From Photobacterium sp. TY1-4 (GTDB taxonomy: Bacteria; Pseudomonadota; Gammaproteobacteria; Enterobacterales; Vibrionaceae), in contig NZ_CP099734.1 in NCBI RefSeq assembly GCF_025398175.1, positions 1,798,001 through 1,862,000 on the forward strand: a stretch of 64,000 nucleotides of DNA, in the 5' to 3' direction. Under the pieces are notes generated by a model that ran no database searches, was not told where the DNA came from, and saw only the letters and a program-made list of their open reading frames with translations. Shown here piece by piece: positions 45,233-53,556 of the stretch. Each line of letters starts with the position of its first letter. The first letter of the stretch is position 1. Position numbers and translations under genes: made by a program.

Positions 45233-46666
45233 TTACATCAGGGGCAGCCAGCCCAGCAAGGCGAAGCTGATCGCCGCCGCTGCACCGGTCAGCAGCACAT
45301 AAGGAAACTGGGTCCGGATATGATCGATGTGATCATTGCCGGTTGCCATTGATGAGACGATCCCGGTGTCACTGATGGGCGACGTCATATCTCCGAAAAT
45401 AGCGCCAGAAATCGCCGCGCCGATCATCATGTGGGGATCAATCCCGGTTGCCACGCCGATTTGTACCCCAATCGGGATCATAATGGCGAAGGTGCCCCAG
45501 GAAGTACCGGTGGCCAGCGACATCAGCGCTGCAATCAGAAAGACGAAGCTTGCCGAGAACCCGGCCGGGATCACGCCTTCAATGCTTTGGGTGATGTACT
45601 GCCCTGTATGCATTTCTGCCGACAGGTTCCCCATCAGGAAAGCCAAAGTCATGATGGCACCCAGCGGCATCATCGATGAATAGCCAGCTAACAGATGGGT
45701 GAAGAATTGATCGACCGTCAGCACCCTACGGGCGATGAAATAGACGAAAGAAACCGCCGTTCCCGCCATCACCGCCCAGAAGACCGCGGTTGAGCCCGAG
45801 CCGTGGGCAATATTGCCGTCACCGGTGATATATAGTCCCACAGGTACCATCACAACCGTTGTCAACAACGGAATGATAAAGTGCAGCGGATGACCGTGTT
45901 GCTTCGTTTGCAGCGTCTGGACTTCATCATCACCTGCAATCGGAAACGCGCCGTCTCTCAGCGCTTTACCAACGGCGGCCCGTTGATCGGCCACTTTCAT
46001 CGGCCCCCAGGATTTCTGGCTGAAGATGTAAAACAGCACGCTGGCAATGGAGAACCAGGCCATCAGGTTATACGGCATCGCGTGGAGCAGGATATTGAAG
46101 GGTTCCCCTTCCAGATAGCCCTGGCTGATCTGCACGCCGATGATCGCCATCATCGCCGCGCCCCAGCCATTCATGATGATGCTGGAGCAGCTCGCCACGC
46201 AGGAGGACTGAATAATGTAGGCCATTTTTTCCCGCGAAATATTGTACCGGCCAGCAAGATCCCGAGTGACCGTCCCGGCGGACATCAGCGAGATCGAACT
46301 TTCGATAAAGATCAACATGGTGGTCAACATCGCCAGCAGCTGAACGGCGTAGCGGTTGTTAATCACATGCGCTTTTTCGGTCAGCCAGTGTACCATCCCC
46401 TGAGTACCGCCAGTCACCTGCACCAGGCGAATAATGCCCCCTACCATAAAGCAGAACAGAATGGTGCGGGTATTGCCCGCAGAGGCAAAGACCTCAATCA
46501 CTTTGTCCAGGGTGTGCTGCACGCCCGCCACCGGGTTAAAGCCAGCCATCACGGTATAACCCACCACAGCGCCGGCCAACAGCGACAGAATGACCTGACG
46601 GGTGAGCACCGCCAGGGTAATGGTGACCAGTGGAGTGATCACGGTCCAGATTCCGTAGTCTTGCAT
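45233..46666 (-). CDS. NhaC-family Na+/H+ antiporter-like transporter
   Basis: The protein has about 477 residues and about 11 membrane helices, with conserved features of the NhaC group (GDMTSPISDTGIVSSMATGNDHIDHIRTQFPY; SGTVTRDLA-like AGTVTRDLAGRYNISREKMAY). Such proteins exchange Na+ for H+ or for organic substrates (malate/lactate, amino acids). Two starts are possible; the ATG at 46666 has AAGGG at good spacing, the one at 46672 does not. It begins right after the PLP enzyme stop, so both are in one operon, pointing to a role in transport linked to sulfur amino acids. Confidence 0.88.
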   Translation of the reverse strand: MQDYGIWTVITPLVTITLAVLTRQVILSLLAGAVVGYTVMAGFNPVAGVQHTLDKVIEVFASAGNTRTILFCFMVGGIIRLVQVTGGTQGMVHWLTEKAHVINNRYAVQLLAMLTTMLIFIESSISLMSAGTVTRDLAGRYNISREKMAYIIQSSCVASCSSIIMNGWGAAMMAIIGVQISQGYLEGEPFNILLHAMPYNLMAWFSIASVLFYIFSQKSWGPMKVADQRAAVGKALRDGAFPIAGDDEVQTLQTKQHGHPLHFIIPLLTTVVMVPVGLYITGDGNIAHGSGSTAVFWAVMAGTAVSFVYFIARRVLTVDQFFTHLLAGYSSMMPLGAIMTLAFLMGNLSAEMHTGQYITQSIEGVIPAGFSASFVFLIAALMSLATGTSWGTFAIMIPIGVQIGVATGIDPHMMIGAAISGAIFGDMTSPISDTGIVSSMATGNDHIDHIRTQFPYVLLTGAAAAISFALLGWLPLM

Positions 46667-46675
46667 TAACATCCC

Positions 46676-47824
46676 TTAGCGTAGTGCGGCTTCAAGATCG
46701 GCAAGCAGATCCTGAATATCTTCAATCCCGACCGACAGACGCAGTGTGGTGTCATACACACCAATTGCGGCACGCTCTTCAGGCGTCATCGAGCCATGAG
46801 ACATGGACGCCGAGTGGTTCAGCATGCTCTCGACCCCACCCAGGGACTCGGCCAGGACGAAATACTGCAGCTTGCCGATGAACTGCTTGGCCGTGTCCAG
46901 ATCGCCTTTCAGACGCACCGTCACTACCGCGCCGCCGCTACGCATCTGTTTTTGGCACAGCGCATGCTGAGGGTGGCTTTCCAGTCCCGGATAATGCACT
47001 TCGGCCACGCTCGGGTGAGATTCAAGAAAACGGGCTACTTCCAGCGCGTTACTGCACTGACGCTCCATCCGCAGGGCCAGCGTTTTCATCCCGCGCAGCG
47101 CCAGATAGGCATCGAACGGCGAAGCAATCGCCCCCACGGTGGTTTTAATAAAATCCAGCTCTTTCGCCAGATCATCCCGGTTGGTGATCAGCGCCCCGCC
47201 AATCAGATCCGAGTGGCCGCCGATATATTTGCTGGTCGATAGCATCACGATATCTGCCCCCAGCGTCAGTGACGTCTGGTTCCAGGCGCTGGCGAAAGTA
47301 TTATCAACACAGGTCAGTAGATTGTGCTCTTTCGCCAATTGACAGACAGACGCAATATCAACCAGCTCCAGCAGCGGGTTGGTCGGAGTTTCAATCCAGA
47401 TCATTTTGGTTTCCGAACGGATATGCTGCGCAACCAAATCCAGATCATTGAGGTCGATATAATCAACGCTCAGCTGGTTATTTTGTTTCCGCAGGCGCTC
47501 GAACAGCCGGTAAGTGCCACCATAAACGCCTTTCATCGCAATGATATGCGAGCCGTGCGGCAGCAGCTCAACCGCCAGCGCCGTGGCCGCCATCCCGGAT
47601 GCCGTTGCGGTGGCGTAACAGCCTTGCTCCAGCGCTGCCAGGGCTGTTTCGTAAGCGTGGCGGGTTGGGTTACTGACGCGGGAGTACGCAAAGTCCCCCC
47701 CTTCGTCGAGGTTCGGCTGAATAAAGCTGCTGGCCGTATAAATCGGTGGAAACAATGCGTTATGGGCGGCATCTTGTTGCTGGCCGCCATGGACGGCTAA
47801 CGTTGAGATATTTTTACTTTTCAT
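46676..47824 (-). CDS. Trans-sulfuration PLP enzyme (cystathionine gamma-lyase/synthase type)
   Basis: This 382-residue enzyme is of the Cys/Met-metabolism PLP family. The segment VYGGTYRLF and the Schiff-base Lys in LSTSKYIGGHSD are present, and the end LGGVESMLNHSASMSHGSM is typical. The Cys found in true methionine gamma-lyases after the active Tyr-Gly is absent (YGGT rather than YGCT), so cystathionine gamma-lyase or gamma-synthase activity is more likely. The NhaC-type transporter gene follows directly. The 454-bp upstream space contains its likely promoter. Confidence 0.9.
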   Translation of the reverse strand: MKSKNISTLAVHGGQQQDAAHNALFPPIYTASSFIQPNLDEGGDFAYSRVSNPTRHAYETALAALEQGCYATATASGMAATALAVELLPHGSHIIAMKGVYGGTYRLFERLRKQNNQLSVDYIDLNDLDLVAQHIRSETKMIWIETPTNPLLELVDIASVCQLAKEHNLLTCVDNTFASAWNQTSLTLGADIVMLSTSKYIGGHSDLIGGALITNRDDLAKELDFIKTTVGAIASPFDAYLALRGMKTLALRMERQCSNALEVARFLESHPSVAEVHYPGLESHPQHALCQKQMRSGGAVVTVRLKGDLDTAKQFIGKLQYFVLAESLGGVESMLNHSASMSHGSMTPEERAAIGVYDTTLRLSVGIEDIQDLLADLEAALR

Positions 47825-48278
47825 GGGTAATGAACCTATTCATGGGTGAAGAAACAGCGCCTGTATTCGTGGCAATGGTACGGAATACGGATTGATTTCA
47901 GCGAGCGGTTTCAGTGACGAGAGCAACCATCACAAGGGAGTAATCATTATAATATTCTTTGGTTTTAGTCCATTAATAGCATTTTACTCTAATATAGAAA
48001 TCAACCAATAAGTGGCGAATTATCACACAAATGCCTGACTTTCTAAACACGTGGCCAGTCCAGGCACCTCTAAGCCGATGAAATGATCAGCAATCACATC
48101 GGTTGGACTGGCTTCCGGGGATAGAGCCGAGGATAAACAGCTGGGCTATGCAATAAGAACAGGGACACTCGGCAAAGCAAGCGCCCCTGGCACAGCAACG
48201 ATGACTGGCTTCAAGAAAAGAGTTTTCGGTGGTGAAAGAAGCAACCGGCATGCTTCACCCCCTTCCCGACGGTCGTGG
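47825..48278. other. Intergenic region between the second BCCT and the PLP enzyme gene
   Basis: No gene is seen in these 454 bp. The AT-rich part at about 47940-48010 probably holds the leftward promoter of the PLP gene. A three-tier hairpin at 48054-48112 is listed separately. Confidence 0.45.
48054..48112. other. Three-tier nested hairpin
   Basis: The outer stem is GCCAGTCCA / TGGACTGGC (9 bp, perfect). The middle stem is CCGATG / CATCGG (6 bp). The inner stem is TGAT / ATCA with a 5-base loop. A 12-base bulge lies on one side only. There is no U tract, so a simple terminator is unlikely. It lies in the 3' region of the BCCT transcript or far upstream of the PLP gene. Confidence 0.6.
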
Positions 48279-49859
48279 CTAAATTGACTGCTGTTCTAAT
48301 TCAGGCGCCGACGCAAAAGCGTCCTGTGCCGGCCAACGGGCGGAGGTTGGCACTTCGCCCTCTTCCGGGCCGAGATTGTGTTTGAGTGCATGTATTAACT
48401 GCTTGATCAGAATCGCATAGATAAACATCATCGGCAGCCCTGCCACGACGCAGAGCGATTTGATGGTATCAATCCCGCCACCACACAAAAACACGCTGAA
48501 GCTGATCAGTGCGATTGCGCCCGCCCATAACAGTTTCACCCGATTATCCGGATCGCCGTTGAGAGACAACTCATGAGTCGTCAACATGGCGGTCGCAACG
48601 CTGGCGCTGGACATGGTGGTCAGCATCAGGAAAAACTGGATCACCAGAAAGATCGCAAGAATAGCTGATTTAGCCGGTAAGGTTTTCACCAGGGAGACCA
48701 CCGCAAAAGTCAGGCCCCCGTCCGACATCCAGCTCTGGACCGGGAAACCGCCGATCAACTGCGCCCAGACCGCATACCCACCGAAAATAGAGATGAAAAA
48801 CGCACAACCTAATGCACCCAAAGAGATCGTATAGAGGATCACCTCCCTTATCGTTCTACCCCGGGAGATCCGGGTGATAAACAACCCCATCATCATCAGG
48901 TAGGCGTAGTACCAGAACCAGTAATACTGCGTCCAGCTCTGCGAAAAACCGCTTTGCTGGACCGGATCGGTCCACAGTGACATCCTGAAGAAGCTGTCGA
49001 GCATCACACCGATGGCATCCGTAAAGTTATTGAGAATAAACTGCGGCTGCGATGAAACCAGCACAAACAAGGCAAACAGAATCGCAACGCTCACGGTATA
49101 GTCAGAAACCTTGCTGATCCCCTGATTGAATCCAACCAACATGACACACAGCAGTGCCATCACAAACAGCAGAATAATCCCGCCTTGCAGCATCAGGCTG
49201 TTTTCAATACCAAACAATTCAGAGACGCCGGTGCTGAGCAAAGTGACCGTCAGCGCCAGTGAGCTGGCAAAAGCCGCCAGCGTGCCGAAAATCGCCAGTA
49301 GATCAATGGTTCGGGCAACCACAGGATGATGGCCGACGACCGGAGCACACAAGGTTGAAAGCTTCAAGGTGCGTTTTTTCTGGACATAAAAGGCATAGGC
49401 AAACGGAATCGCCGGAAAACAGTAGATGGCCCAGCCAGTAATCCCCCAGTGGAAAATCGAGTAAGTCACAGCCCATGCAGCCGCAGTATAGCTATTGGGC
49501 TCGGCAAACAGCGGCGGCGACTGAAGATAGTACATTGGCTCTCCGATCCCCCAATAGATCAGCGATGCCCCGACTCCGGCGGTAAAGATCATGCCAGCAT
49601 AAGAAAAGTTACTGTAGGCCGGTTGCTCGTCTCCCAGCCGAATCTCGCCATACTTTGAGAAAGCCAGCCAGAGCAGAAAACCAACCAGCGCCAGACTCCC
49701 CAGCTCAACCAGCCAGCCGAACCAGCCGGTGACAAACGCCATAGCATGATTGGCCATCGCCTGGGACTGCACCGGATAAGTCGAGGAGACCGCCAGTAAT
49801 ACCAGCACCAAGGCGATGGCCGGAAGCGCCAGGCCATAATTAAGATTTTTCAACGACAT
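48279..49859 (-). CDS. BCCT family transporter (divergent subgroup)
   Basis: This 526-residue BCCT protein has about 12 helices. The helix 3 segment reads AGVGASLIYWGIGEPMYY and helix 8 reads YYWFWYYAYLMMMGLFITRISRGRTIREV, where the usual W-W pair is F-W-Y-Y. The substrate box thus differs from glycine-betaine carriers and from the first BCCT here. Its start overlaps the end of the homocysteine methyltransferase gene by 20 bp. A methylated sulfonium donor such as S-methylmethionine or DMSP is a plausible substrate, inferred from that coupling. Confidence 0.9.
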   Translation of the reverse strand: MSLKNLNYGLALPAIALVLVLLAVSSTYPVQSQAMANHAMAFVTGWFGWLVELGSLALVGFLLWLAFSKYGEIRLGDEQPAYSNFSYAGMIFTAGVGASLIYWGIGEPMYYLQSPPLFAEPNSYTAAAWAVTYSIFHWGITGWAIYCFPAIPFAYAFYVQKKRTLKLSTLCAPVVGHHPVVARTIDLLAIFGTLAAFASSLALTVTLLSTGVSELFGIENSLMLQGGIILLFVMALLCVMLVGFNQGISKVSDYTVSVAILFALFVLVSSQPQFILNNFTDAIGVMLDSFFRMSLWTDPVQQSGFSQSWTQYYWFWYYAYLMMMGLFITRISRGRTIREVILYTISLGALGCAFFISIFGGYAVWAQLIGGFPVQSWMSDGGLTFAVVSLVKTLPAKSAILAIFLVIQFFLMLTTMSSASVATAMLTTHELSLNGDPDNRVKLLWAGAIALISFSVFLCGGGIDTIKSLCVVAGLPMMFIYAILIKQLIHALKHNLGPEEGEVPTSARWPAQDAFASAPELEQQSI

Positions 49860-50754
49860 TTCTCCATGTCTCTAAGGCCTCGATGTGCGCCGGATGGATG
49901 CCGCAGCACCCGCCAATCACCGTGGCACCCAACGCATACCATTGCTTTGCAAAACTCAGATAATCCTCCGGAGTCAGCTCGCGCATCGACTGCAAAGTGT
50001 CATTAGCCTGATGATCGGATTTAATCGGGGTAAAGTTGTTGGCAAACACACCCAGCTCGAGCTCGGCACCGCAGGCGTCGATCACCGCTTTAGCGTCCTG
50101 TATCGCCTGAGCCATCACTTCGGGTGTGGAGCAATTGAAGAAAATGCCTTGCCCACCCGCAGCACACACCCGTTCAGCCGCATGTTTCACGCTCTGACCG
50201 GAGCGTAACTGAGCTATTTCAGAAACATCATCAGCTAAAGTAAATGCGTAATAGCAGTCTTGGCGGGTTTGCGATAAAACCGAATGGATCACCTCAAACT
50301 CTTCCAGGCTGGCGATTGTTTCTGCGATCCAGAGATCAACATAAGGTTTCTGAGCATCAAACAGAGCTGATGTAATGGCTTTCGCCGCCTCGGCTTCAAA
50401 CAAATCCGGCCGGTAACTGCCGAATGCCGGCGGGATCGAGCCCGCAACCCGGATCCGCTGACCGTGAGATTCACCGGCTTGTTTCGCTACCGATTGCGCG
50501 ATCACGGCCGCGTCCCGTGCCAGTTTCGCCCCTTCGGCCTGGTAACGATCCGCACCGAGGTGAAAAGGCACACAGGCATAGCTGTTGACGGTGATGATGT
50601 CGGCACCGGCATCGACAAAGTTTTGATGTGCGATGCGAACATGTTCGGGGGATTCAATGAGCGCCTGGGCACTCCAAAGCGGTTGTGAGAATGGCGCGCC
50701 GATGCGCTTTAGCTCCCGGCCCATCCCACCATCAAGAATTGTTATTTTTTTCAT
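49840..50754 (-). CDS. Homocysteine S-methyltransferase family protein
   Basis: This 304-residue zinc methyltransferase of the MmuM/BHMT family opens with ITILDGGMGRELKRIGAP. The zinc ligands are the Cys in FFNCSTPE and the pair in GGCCGIHP. Family members move a methyl group from S-methylmethionine, betaine or a related donor to homocysteine, giving methionine. The start MKKITILDGG has AGGA upstream. Overlap with the BCCT gene makes a two-gene operon: donor import plus methyl transfer. I did not see MetJ boxes in the upstream 280 bp. Confidence 0.92.
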   Translation of the reverse strand: MKKITILDGGMGRELKRIGAPFSQPLWSAQALIESPEHVRIAHQNFVDAGADIITVNSYACVPFHLGADRYQAEGAKLARDAAVIAQSVAKQAGESHGQRIRVAGSIPPAFGSYRPDLFEAEAAKAITSALFDAQKPYVDLWIAETIASLEEFEVIHSVLSQTRQDCYYAFTLADDVSEIAQLRSGQSVKHAAERVCAAGGQGIFFNCSTPEVMAQAIQDAKAVIDACGAELELGVFANNFTPIKSDHQANDTLQSMRELTPEDYLSFAKQWYALGATVIGGCCGIHPAHIEALETWRNVVEKS

Positions 50755-51037
50755 TATCCTGCTTCCATACAGCATTTATGGCAATGCCATTGAAGCATAT
50801 TGTGAATCTTATCAAAGTGAAACGTACTCAAAGCCTACATGAAGAAAATTCAAGTAAATCCGGCTGTCACTGTTGCCCGAACTGACATGGCTCTACCTGT
50901 CGATGTGCGATAGCGCTCACAATTAATCATACAAATAACATCATTTGCAGTCTCATCGCGATCTTTATCACCTTTAGCCGTCAGAATAAGGTTTAGAATC
51001 CGCACTCCAAAATTGAATCACAACAATCAGTTAAATC

Positions 51038-52948
51038 ATGAAAAGACATTACTTAGCCGCTGCCATCTGCCTCTCTCTTGCCGGACACGCCTTCGCCGCA
51101 GACGGTGACATCGTTGATGTGACCATTCTGGGGACTTCTGATATCCACGGCCATTTCATGCCCTGGGACTACGCCAGCGACAAACTCAACTTGCGCGGTA
51201 GCCTGAGCCAGATTGCCACCAAGGTGAAATCGATTCGTGAAGCTCAGGACAACGTGATCCTGGTTGATGCCGGCGACACCATTCAGGGCAATTTTGTCGA
51301 AACATTCAAAGATGAGCCGGTTGATCCGATGATGCTGGGCTTCAATGAAATGAACTACGATGTTTGGGTGCTGGGCAACCATGAGTTCGACTTCGGCCTC
51401 AATGTTCTTAACCGTTCACTCACCCAGTTCAAAGGCACATCTCTGGGCGGCAATATTAAGCGTCGCGACGGCAATCCTTTCCTGCCTGCTTACAAAATCA
51501 TTGAAAAACAAGGTGTAAAAATCGGTGTCATTGGCATGGATACACCGATGACCCAAGTCTTTGCTGAAGGTACCAATCGCCTTGAGGGCATGACCTTTAC
51601 CAACCCTTCACTTGAAGTGAAAAAGGTCATCCAACAGATTGACGATCAGGTTGATGCCATTGTGCTGGTCGCACATATGGGGATCGACAACGAAAATAAC
51701 ATCGAGGCCACCGGGGTCCGTGATATTGCCAATGCCAACCCGGAACTGGATGCGATTGTCGCCGGCCATATGCACACCCTCATCGACAAGGCGACCATCA
51801 ACGGCATAATTATCACCGAGCCGGACAAATACGGCCGCGCCCTGTCCCGCGTCGATTTGCAGTTCGAAGAAAGAAACGGCCAGTTCACGCTGGTCAACAA
51901 AGACAGCTATACCTACAAAATCAAAGGCACGGCTTCCGATGCAACAATGGAAGAGCTCTATGCGCCCTACCATCAACGCCTGCGTGAGAATGCCAACCGT
52001 ATCGTGGCTGAACTTTCCGGTGTTGATTTAGTGCCCGAGAATGAAATCAAGGGGATCCCGCAGGTCCATATTCAGGACACTGGTATCAGTGCGCTGTTCC
52101 AGGAAGCCAGCATGTACTATGCGCCGAAGGCCAACGTGATTGCCCTGCAGATCGATAACGACCTGGCCGAACTGGATGTCGGTCAGATCAAAGCCAAAGA
52201 TATCGCCTACAACTACCAATATGCCGGTGGTGAAATCACGGTTTACGAAATGACAGGCAAAGAGCTGAAAACCTACATGGAATGGTCTGCCGGTTATTTT
52301 AACCGTGTGAAGGAAGGCGATGTGACGTATAGCTTTAACCCTGAGCGCCGCGCATCCAAATATTCAACCAATGACTTTTTCGCCGGGGTGACCTACACCA
52401 TTGACCTGACCGAACCTGCGGGCCAACGCATTAAGTCACTTCAATTTGCTGATGGCAAGCACATCACGGATACCACACTGATCCGCATCGGGATGAACAG
52501 CTACCGGATGGGACACCTGACCAAAGCAGGCGGTGTACTTGAAGGACGTGACTTTCCGGTGCTGTTTGATACCGAAGCTGAATACGGCGAAGAGGCCGGC
52601 ACGATTCGTAACCTGACGATCCGTTATCTGACCGAGGTGAAACACGGCAAGTACGAAGGCAAACCGATGCACCGTTGGGCACTGAGTGGACTGACGGGCT
52701 TCGAGCAGGAACGCAACATCGTGAAAGCGCTGATCAACGAAGGGAAAATTTCCGTGCCAAGCAGCGAAGATGGCCGCTACACCAACATTGCATCGATCAA
52801 CGTCAAAGATAAGATCTTTACCACCCACGATGCGTTCAAACGCTATCTTGCCGCTATGGAGCAAAAGCTAAGCCAAACGTCTGACGATGCCGTGAAGCAG
52901 CAGATTGAACGGGATATCACCATTGCTAAGGCACTGAACCAAGCTTAA
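51038..52948 (+). CDS. Periplasmic 5'-nucleotidase / cyclic phosphodiesterase (UshA/CpdB family)
   Basis: This 636-residue metallophosphatase has a signal peptide (CLSLAGHAFA-ADG). The binuclear metal motifs are in order: GTSDIHGHF, VDAGDTIQGN, GNHEFDFG, VAHMGI and GHMHT. The C-terminal 5'-nucleotidase domain (from about 330) binds the nucleoside. It should release nucleosides and phosphate in the periplasm; CpdB-like 2',3'-cyclic nucleotide activity is also possible. It is monocistronic, with a promoter in the 283 bp after the methyltransferase gene and a terminator behind. Confidence 0.93.
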   Translation: MKRHYLAAAICLSLAGHAFAADGDIVDVTILGTSDIHGHFMPWDYASDKLNLRGSLSQIATKVKSIREAQDNVILVDAGDTIQGNFVETFKDEPVDPMMLGFNEMNYDVWVLGNHEFDFGLNVLNRSLTQFKGTSLGGNIKRRDGNPFLPAYKIIEKQGVKIGVIGMDTPMTQVFAEGTNRLEGMTFTNPSLEVKKVIQQIDDQVDAIVLVAHMGIDNENNIEATGVRDIANANPELDAIVAGHMHTLIDKATINGIIITEPDKYGRALSRVDLQFEERNGQFTLVNKDSYTYKIKGTASDATMEELYAPYHQRLRENANRIVAELSGVDLVPENEIKGIPQVHIQDTGISALFQEASMYYAPKANVIALQIDNDLAELDVGQIKAKDIAYNYQYAGGEITVYEMTGKELKTYMEWSAGYFNRVKEGDVTYSFNPERRASKYSTNDFFAGVTYTIDLTEPAGQRIKSLQFADGKHITDTTLIRIGMNSYRMGHLTKAGGVLEGRDFPVLFDTEAEYGEEAGTIRNLTIRYLTEVKHGKYEGKPMHRWALSGLTGFEQERNIVKALINEGKISVPSSEDGRYTNIASINVKDKIFTTHDAFKRYLAAMEQKLSQTSDDAVKQQIERDITIAKALNQA

Positions 52949-52966
52949 GCAGGCCGCCATAAAACT

Positions 52967-52994
52967 AAAAGCCTCTGTAAAAACGGAGGCTTTA
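52967..52994 (+). terminator. Terminator of the nucleotidase gene
   Basis: An 8-bp stem AAAGCCTC / GAGGCTTT with a 10-base loop is followed by ATCGTT; moderate strength. Confidence 0.65.
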
Positions 52995-53024
52995 TCGTTC
53001 ATTTCGAAATGGAGAGTTTCTGTT

Positions 53025-53414
53025 TCACTCTTCAGACTTCAGCGACTTTAAGATTTCTTTTTCTAATGCTGCCCGCCCCTCAATGCTCTGAAGCGGCGTC
53101 ACCTGCCATGAAAAGACGCCCCATGCTGGAATATCCCGAAGCATCTGGTCGACTTCATCATGACTGTCTGCTTCGACAATCAGATAGAACGTCCGTGAGC
53201 CAAGCGGCAGGCCGCCTGCCACAATTGTCTTCTTTTTTTTCAGTTCGATGAGGTAATCGAACGTCGGCATAATCCCGTTTTCAAGCACCTGGATCACTTC
53301 TTTAGGCTCGGTAAAACCCGGCCCTTCCGACGTCGATACTAAAAAAAGCTCTGCTGATGCGGGCACTGAAAAACAGAGACTCAACAACAAACCACCTAAT
53401 CGCTTCATATTCAT
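53025..53414 (-). CDS. Secreted small ferredoxin-like-fold protein (YciI/muconolactone-isomerase-like)
   Basis: This 129-residue protein has a signal peptide (LLLSLCFSVPASA-ELF). The mature part (ELFLVSTSEGPGFTEPKEVIQVLENGIMPTFDYLIELKKKKTIVAGGLPLGSR) looks like a dimeric alpha+beta barrel of the YciI / muconolactone-isomerase type. An exported form is uncommon. AGGAGT precedes the start. Function is unknown. It ends close to the nucleotidase terminator. Confidence 0.78.
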   Translation of the reverse strand: MNMKRLGGLLLSLCFSVPASAELFLVSTSEGPGFTEPKEVIQVLENGIMPTFDYLIELKKKKTIVAGGLPLGSRTFYLIVEADSHDEVDQMLRDIPAWGVFSWQVTPLQSIEGRAALEKEILKSLKSEE

Positions 53415-53492
53415 GATGGACTCCTGATGTTCGTTTGCTGTCTAAGCATAGATGACCGGTGCCAGTGTGAGGAAAAGCACGACAAAACTGTA

Positions 53493-53526
53493 CGCAAAAA
53501 AAAAGAGCCAACAGCGTTGGCTCTTT
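53493..53526 (-). terminator. Terminator of the TonB-receptor gene
   Basis: Read leftward, an 11-bp perfect stem AAAGAGCCAAC / GTTGGCTCTTT is followed by a run of T. Confidence 0.92.
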
Positions 53527-53556
53527 CAGTCTCACAGGGGTTGACCCGTGTTTAGA

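Noticed and set aside
46676..47824. Methionine gamma-lyase assignment
   Set aside because: The characteristic Cys after the active Tyr-Gly is Gly here (YGGT), which fits cystathionine-type enzymes better.
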